This document shows, piece after piece, positions 5,862 to 9,098 of a stretch of DNA of 9,098 nucleotides. How positions within the stretch are numbered: the stretch's first letter is position 1; every line of letters starts with the position of its first letter. Location: NCBI GenBank assembly GCA_002376965.1, contig DFOV01000171.1, forward strand, positions 5,952-15,049, written 5' to 3'. The notes beneath the pieces were generated by a model that ran no database searches, was not told where the DNA came from, and was given only the letters and a program-made list of their open reading frames with translations. The position numbers and the translations under genes are program-made. This stretch comes from Gammaproteobacteria bacterium UBA3532. GTDB taxonomy: Bacteria > Pseudomonadota > Gammaproteobacteria > Enterobacterales > UBA3532.

Positions 5862-6692
5862 ATGTTAAAACGCACTGGTCATAACCAGTCTAATAGTGAA
5901 TACGATGATTTTCGTGGGTATCTAGAGCGCCACTGCGGCATCGTTTTGGGTGATAACAAGCAATATCTTGTCAGCAGTCGGCTAGGTGGGTTGATGCGTG
6001 AGCACGACATGGCCTCGCTAGGGGAGCTTGTCGAGCGTTTGAATCAGGGGGGGCGCGCCTTGCGTCAGGCTGTAATTGACGCCATGACAACCAATGAAAC
6101 CCTGTGGTTTCGAGATCAATATCCGTTTAATATTCTCACCGCTAAAATTTTGCCAGAATTCGCTTCTTCATCGACATTGTCCATTTGGTCGGCAGCGTGT
6201 TCTACAGGGCAGGAGCCTTACTCTATAGCTATGACACTTGAAGAGGCAAAACGCGTAAGTGGCAAAAACACCGACTACCGTATTACCGGAACCGATATCA
6301 ATGCCAGCGTCCTGGCCAAAGCAGGTGAGGGTATATACGACTCTCTTGCGCTTGCCAGGGGCTTATCGATTGAACGTAAGGAGCGATACTTTCAGCCGCT
6401 AGAGGAAGGCAGGTGGCAAATTAAGTCGGCAATGCGGCAAAAAGTTTCCTTTCGGGCGCTGAATTTGTTGGATAGTTACGGTGCTCTAGGCAAGTTTGAT
6501 ATTATTTTCTGCCGCAACGTACTGATCTATTTCAGTCAGGAGCGCAAAGCCGATATCCTCAATCGAATGGCTAGTGCGCTTAGACCTAATGGCTACTTGT
6601 TTCTTGGCGCTTCAGAGTCTGTAACCAGTTTAACCTCAGCTTTTGAGATGATTCACTGCCGCCCTGGCATTGTTTACCGCAAGAAAGCTTAG
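5862..6692 (+). CDS. cheR: Chemoreceptor glutamate methyltransferase CheR
   Basis: The protein has 276 residues. The all-helical CheR N-domain (about 12-65) contains G-D-N-K-Q-Y-L-V-S-S-R-L. The catalytic Rossmann domain follows, with T-N-E-T-L-W-F-R-D (77-85), the SAM loop W-S-A-A-C-S-T-G-Q-E-P-Y-S (109-121), acidic T-D-I-N (144-147) and F-D-I-I-F-C-R-N-V-L-I-Y-F (212-224). It transfers methyl groups from S-adenosylmethionine to receptor glutamates for adaptation. The start at 5862 matches family length, but its ribosome binding site is poor (GGG about 11 nt upstream). A five-codon out-of-frame ATG at 5851 overlaps the start. The gene probably shares a transcript with cheV. A weak terminator-like hairpin follows. 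Confidence 0.96.
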   Translation: MLKRTGHNQSNSEYDDFRGYLERHCGIVLGDNKQYLVSSRLGGLMREHDMASLGELVERLNQGGRALRQAVIDAMTTNETLWFRDQYPFNILTAKILPEFASSSTLSIWSAACSTGQEPYSIAMTLEEAKRVSGKNTDYRITGTDINASVLAKAGEGIYDSLALARGLSIERKERYFQPLEEGRWQIKSAMRQKVSFRALNLLDSYGALGKFDIIFCRNVLIYFSQERKADILNRMASALRPNGYLFLGASESVTSLTSAFEMIHCRPGIVYRKKA

Positions 6693-6705
6693 AACAGACC
6701 CAGCC

Positions 6706-6737
6706 TAGGGCGGTAAGTCGGCCCTATCTCTATTTTT
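6706..6737 (+). terminator. Weak terminator-like hairpin after cheR
   Basis: TAGGGC pairs with GCCCTA around a 9-base loop (6706-6726), followed by TCTCTATTTTT. The stem is 6 bp and the T tract is 5 pure T after a mixed run. It directly abuts the large inverted repeat, so the two structures may compete or act together to end the cheVR transcript. Confidence 0.4.
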
Positions 6738-6868
6738 GCCATCATTGCCGAATGTCTGGGTGTTTCTGAAGCAAATATCTGCCGCATGGATGCGGCAGTT
6801 AAGCCATCAGGGATGATTTCACGGCGATTTGCGCAAGAAATTCCCAGACATTCGGCAATGATGGCAAA
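6735..6868. repeat. Large perfect inverted-repeat element (26-bp arms, 134 bp overall)
   Basis: The left arm 6735-6760 (begins TTTGCCATCATTGCC) and the right arm 6843-6868 (ends GGCAATGATGGCAAA) are perfectly complementary over 26 bases. Pairing continues inward: a mismatch, a G-T pair, TTTCT with AGAAA, a 3x3 bubble, then GCAAAT (6771-6776) with ATTTGC (6827-6832). The apex holds a second perfect hairpin, CTGCCGCATGGATGCGGCAG (6779-6798), and a smaller CATC-AGG-GATG stem (6804-6814). No open reading frame, no clear target duplication and no integron attC core is visible. As RNA it would be a branched structure with a stem of about 38 bp; as DNA a cruciform or an invertible segment. Confidence 0.95.
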
Positions 6869-6917
6869 GGCGGACTGAATTCTCTGTTGCCTCTTTCCTC
6901 TTTCCTTAGTTCCACAT

Positions 6918-6943
6918 TCTCAAATTCCTCACTCTCAAATTCC
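6918..6943. repeat. Direct repeat TCTCAAATTCC, two copies 15 bp apart
   Basis: Identical 11-mers at 6918-6928 and 6933-6943, inside a pyrimidine-rich tract and 40 to 50 bp upstream of the sigma-54 -24 element. They could be an activator site or simple-sequence duplication. Confidence 0.7.
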
Positions 6944-6965
6944 ATTCAGTTAGCGTCAAAAATTC

Positions 6966-6983
6966 TTGGCATTAGAATTGCTG
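6966..6983 (+). promoter_or_regulatory. RpoN (sigma-54) promoter of the flgBCDE operon
   Basis: TTGGCATTAGAATTGCTG matches TGGCAC-N5-TTGC. The invariant GG (6968-6969) and GC (6980-6981) are separated by exactly 10 bases. The start of transcription would be near 6993, leaving a leader of about 37 nt to the flgB ATG. RpoN needs an enhancer-binding activator; in related polar flagellates this is FleQ or FlrC/FleR, but neither gene is in the window. Confidence 0.88.
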
Positions 6984-7029
6984 TATATTCCTCAACAAAT
7001 GTTTTTGAGTTTGGTTTTCGGAGGCAGTC

Positions 7030-7428
7030 ATGAGTTTAAGCTTGGACAAATATTTTGGCGTATACGAGCAGTCGATGCGTATCCGGCAAGATCGGGCTGA
7101 GATTCTTGCCAATAATCTTGCTAATGCTAACACACCTGGCTTCAAAGCGCGTGATGTCGATTTTAAAGCGGCACTAGCGGATGCTGAGTCTCAGCTGGCT
7201 GGCAAAATGCGCCAAACGTCTGCTAATCATATGCCCGGTGGTGAATCGATGGGCGGGCAGCGTGTGCAGTTCCGAACGCCATCCCAGCCAGATACCGGCG
7301 ATGGCAATACGGTGGATACCGAAGTCGAAAAAATGGCATATATGGAAAATGCTTATCGCTACAACGCCAGCGTCCAATTTTTGACAGGCGGAATTACCGG
7401 CATGCTTTCTGCCATTAAAGGAGAATAG
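7030..7428 (+). CDS. flgB: Flagellar proximal rod protein FlgB
   Basis: The protein has 132 residues, a normal length. The start ATG has GGAGG 5 nt upstream. The rod/hook family signature lies at about 27-45: A-N-N-L-A-N-A-N-T-P-G-F-K-A-R-D-V-D-F. The middle (about 55-95) is Gly/Gln/Ser rich and flexible, and the C-terminal helix contains V-D-T-E-V-E-K-M-A-Y-M-E-N-A-Y-R-Y, typical of FlgB. FlgB forms the proximal rod next to the MS ring and export gate and is secreted by the flagellar type III system without a cleaved signal. It is the first gene of the RpoN-driven rod-hook operon and lies 2 bp before flgC. Confidence 0.97.
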   Translation: MSLSLDKYFGVYEQSMRIRQDRAEILANNLANANTPGFKARDVDFKAALADAESQLAGKMRQTSANHMPGGESMGGQRVQFRTPSQPDTGDGNTVDTEVEKMAYMENAYRYNASVQFLTGGITGMLSAIKGE

Positions 7429-7430
7429 TC

Positions 7431-7868
7431 GTGGGCCTACAGAATATATTTAATATCGCCGGTTCCGGCATGAGCGCACAGTCGGTTCGCTTGAATGCGA
7501 CGGCCAGTAATATGGCCAATGCCAACAGTGTCAGCTCCAGTACTGGCGAAACCTATAAGGCACGGCATCCAATTTTTGCAGCGGTTCAACAGCAAGTATT
7601 GGACTCATCACCACAAGGTGCACTAAACGGCGCAGCGCAAAAGGGCGTTCAGGTTTTGGGCGTAGTTGAAAGCGATGCTCAGGCATTGCCGGAATATCGT
7701 CCCGACCACCCACTGGCAGATGCCGAAGGATTCATTTATCGACCCAATGTCAATGTGGTTGAAGAAATGGCGGACATGATTTCAGCGTCACGCTCGTATC
7801 AAACAAACGTCGAAGTCGCCAAAACAGCCAAAGATATGTTGCAACAAACCCTGGGACTGGGTAAGTAA
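7431..7868 (+). CDS. flgC: Flagellar proximal rod protein FlgC
   Basis: The protein has 145 residues and starts at GTG 7431, with AAAGGAG in the last codons of flgB as ribosome binding site. The next in-frame ATG would delete the family start (I-F-N-I-A-G-S-G-M-S-A-Q-S-x-R-L-N), so GTG is preferred. The N-terminal helix holds A-S-N-M-A-N-A-N-S. The C-terminus has P-N-V-N-V-V-E-E-M-A-D-M-I-S-A-S-R-S-Y-Q, the conserved rod helix. FlgC continues the proximal rod above FlgB. The 2-bp gap to flgB implies coupled translation; flgD follows after 13 bp. Confidence 0.97.
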   Translation: MGLQNIFNIAGSGMSAQSVRLNATASNMANANSVSSSTGETYKARHPIFAAVQQQVLDSSPQGALNGAAQKGVQVLGVVESDAQALPEYRPDHPLADAEGFIYRPNVNVVEEMADMISASRSYQTNVEVAKTAKDMLQQTLGLGK

Positions 7869-7881
7869 TAGAGGACTTGTT

Positions 7882-8565
7882 ATGAGTACAGTAACTGGAA
7901 CTAACCCTTTCTCTAATGTGGGTTTACAGACAACCAATGATCTGAATAAACAGGAACAGGTCGATAACGAACTTGATCAATCGGATTTCATGCGCTTATT
8001 AACCACTCAACTTCAGCACCAGGATCCGTCTAAGCCGCTCGAAAATACAGATTTTATTGCCCAGATGGCGCAGTTCGGGGTTAACGAAGGGGTCGCTAAG
8101 CTGAATGACAACTTTGGTGAGCTATCAAATTCTTTGGTTTCTAATCAAGCTTTGCAAGCCTCAGCACTGGTTGGCCGTGGAGTAATGGTTGATGCGCGTC
8201 AGGCCGTGATGATCCCTGGTCAGGCATTAAGTGGTGAAAGCAACCTGCCGCGTTCTTATCAAAATGTAGTCATGAATATCAGTGATAGTACGGGCAACGT
8301 TGTTTACTCGCAGGAGTATGGGCCACAGGCTGCAGGCGACTTTGAGTTCGAATGGGATGGCAAAAATAACAGTGGGTTTGAATTACCACAAGGCGTTTAC
8401 GAGGTTTCGCTCGAAGGACGAAGTGGCGACGAATCATTAAGCCTGAATACCAAGCTGGTTGCACATGTTGAAAGTGTCACCGTAGGACAGGGGGCTCAAG
8501 GATTGATGTTAAATCTTTCTGGGGGAGGGCAGGTGCCTTTCAACAGTGTGTCTAGAATACAGTAA
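7882..8565 (+). CDS. flgD: Flagellar hook-capping protein FlgD
   Basis: The protein has 227 residues, with GAGGA 8 nt before the ATG. The conserved N-terminal segment (about 34-78) reads D-F-M-R-L-L-T-T-Q-L-Q-H-Q-D-P-S-K-P-L-E-N, then F-I-A-Q-M-A-Q-F, the FlgD signature. The C-terminal part (about 90-225) holds the Tudor-like and Ig-like (FLG) folds, with D-F-E-F-E-W-D-G-K-N-N-S-G and L-P-Q-G-V-Y-E-V marking the Ig-like domain. FlgD forms the temporary scaffold at the tip of the growing hook that incorporates FlgE and is discarded when the hook is complete. It lies between flgC and flgE in one operon. Confidence 0.96.
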   Translation: MSTVTGTNPFSNVGLQTTNDLNKQEQVDNELDQSDFMRLLTTQLQHQDPSKPLENTDFIAQMAQFGVNEGVAKLNDNFGELSNSLVSNQALQASALVGRGVMVDARQAVMIPGQALSGESNLPRSYQNVVMNISDSTGNVVYSQEYGPQAAGDFEFEWDGKNNSGFELPQGVYEVSLEGRSGDESLSLNTKLVAHVESVTVGQGAQGLMLNLSGGGQVPFNSVSRIQ

Positions 8566-8601
8566 TCTGTAGTAAAACATCCGTAACGGGGAGTTAGTAT
8601 T

Positions 8602-9098
8602 ATGTCATTTAACACATCATTAAGCGGTTTAAACGCTGCACAGGCCGATTTAGGTGTCATTTCTCAAGATATAGCCAATGTTGCAACCGTTGGTTATAAA
8701 GAGTCGCGAGCAGAATTTGGAGACATAATGGCCACCTCTGCGTTGGGTAGTGGCTCCACTGCTATTGGTAGCGGGGTGTTGCTAAACAATGTTTCTCAGC
8801 AATTCCATCAAGGGAACACCAATTTCACCTCAAATTCGCTCGATATGGCGATAACCGGTGAAGGATTTTTTGTTACTACTCCGGGTACAGACAGTAGTGA
8901 CTTTGTCTACACCCGAGCAGGGCAATTTGGCGTAGACGCCGATGGTAATGTGGTTAATTCCACTGGCGGTGTATTACGCGCTTTTCAAACCAATGCTGAC
9001 GGAACCGTAACCTCTACCAGCTTGGACACCACCATTCCGCTGCGATTACCAACCACTTCGGGAAGTCCACAACAGACTTCAGAAGTTGAGTTGTCACT
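8602..9098 (+). CDS. flgE: Flagellar hook protein FlgE (5' part, cut by window end)
   Basis: An open frame runs from the ATG at 8602 to the window end without a stop, giving the first 165 residues. GGGGAG about 8 nt upstream is a good ribosome binding site. The start M-S-F-N-T-S-L-S-G-L-N-A-A-Q-A-D-L and I-A-N-V-A-T-V-G-Y-K-E-S-R-A-E-F-G-D (24-41) are the hook/rod D0 signature. N-F-T-S-N-S-L-D-M-A-I-T-G-E-G-F-F-V (about 74-91) and Y-T-R-A-G-Q-F (103-109) are the usual FlgE blocks. FlgE polymerises into the hook joining the motor to the filament. The variable outer domain and the C-terminus lie beyond the window. It is 36 bp after flgD in the same operon. Confidence 0.95.
   Translation, partial: MSFNTSLSGLNAAQADLGVISQDIANVATVGYKESRAEFGDIMATSALGSGSTAIGSGVLLNNVSQQFHQGNTNFTSNSLDMAITGEGFFVTTPGTDSSDFVYTRAGQFGVDADGNVVNSTGGVLRAFQTNADGTVTSTSLDTTIPLRLPTTSGSPQQTSEVELS

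Larger units (their letters stand above)
6693..7029. other. cheR-flgB intergenic region
   Basis: This 337-bp gap has no gene. In order it holds a weak terminator-like hairpin, the 134-bp inverted-repeat element, a pyrimidine-rich stretch (about 6880-6944) with TCTCAAATTCC repeated at 6918 and 6933, the flgB sigma-54 promoter and the flgB ribosome binding site GGAGG (7020-7024). The pyrimidine stretch is where an upstream activator of the RpoN promoter might bind, though no known enhancer motif is recognised. Confidence 0.7.

Noticed and set aside
6735..6868. Integron attC site
   Set aside because: The size and folded shape fit, but the ends lack the RYYYAAC and GTTRRRY core sites and no integrase or cassette is near.

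Overview
The window is a chromosomal segment from a motile Gram-negative bacterium, most likely a marine or environmental gammaproteobacterium with polar flagella. Three things point there: the gene order flgZ-flgN-flgM-flgA divergent from cheV-cheR, followed by flgBCDE, which matches the Pseudomonas-type flagellar locus; a textbook RpoN (sigma-54) promoter before flgB; and a FliA (sigma-28) promoter before flgM. Base composition is moderate. No species can be named from this alone.

Layout. Bases 1-1134 hold a plus-strand gene for a lipoprotein with three PKD-like repeats. A minus-strand tRNA-Arg (anticodon CCT, CCA encoded) follows at 1171-1247. From 4567 back to 1354 the minus strand carries flgA, flgM, flgN and then two consecutive YcgR/FlgZ-type PilZ proteins in place of the usual single copy. 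Bases 4568-4875 are a divergent regulatory region with an array of 20-bp repeats. The plus strand then carries cheV, cheR, a 337-bp intergenic region with a very large perfect inverted repeat, and the rod/hook operon flgB, flgC, flgD and flgE (flgE is cut by the window end).

How the genes work together. FlgB and FlgC build the proximal rod, FlgD caps the growing hook and FlgE forms it. FlgA is the periplasmic chaperone for P-ring assembly. FlgM holds FliA inactive until the hook-basal body is finished, and FlgN is the chaperone for the late hook-filament junction proteins. CheV and CheR couple and adapt chemoreceptors. The PilZ proteins would slow the motor when c-di-GMP is high. The two promoters fit the usual hierarchy: RpoN for the rod and hook, FliA for flgMN.

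Most worth a second look: the 134-bp palindromic element just upstream of the flgB RpoN promoter, the 20-bp repeat array containing TTGATCAA palindromes between flgA and cheV, and the diverged tandem PilZ pair. The coding content is otherwise a standard flagellar locus. I see no phage, transposase, CRISPR or defence gene.
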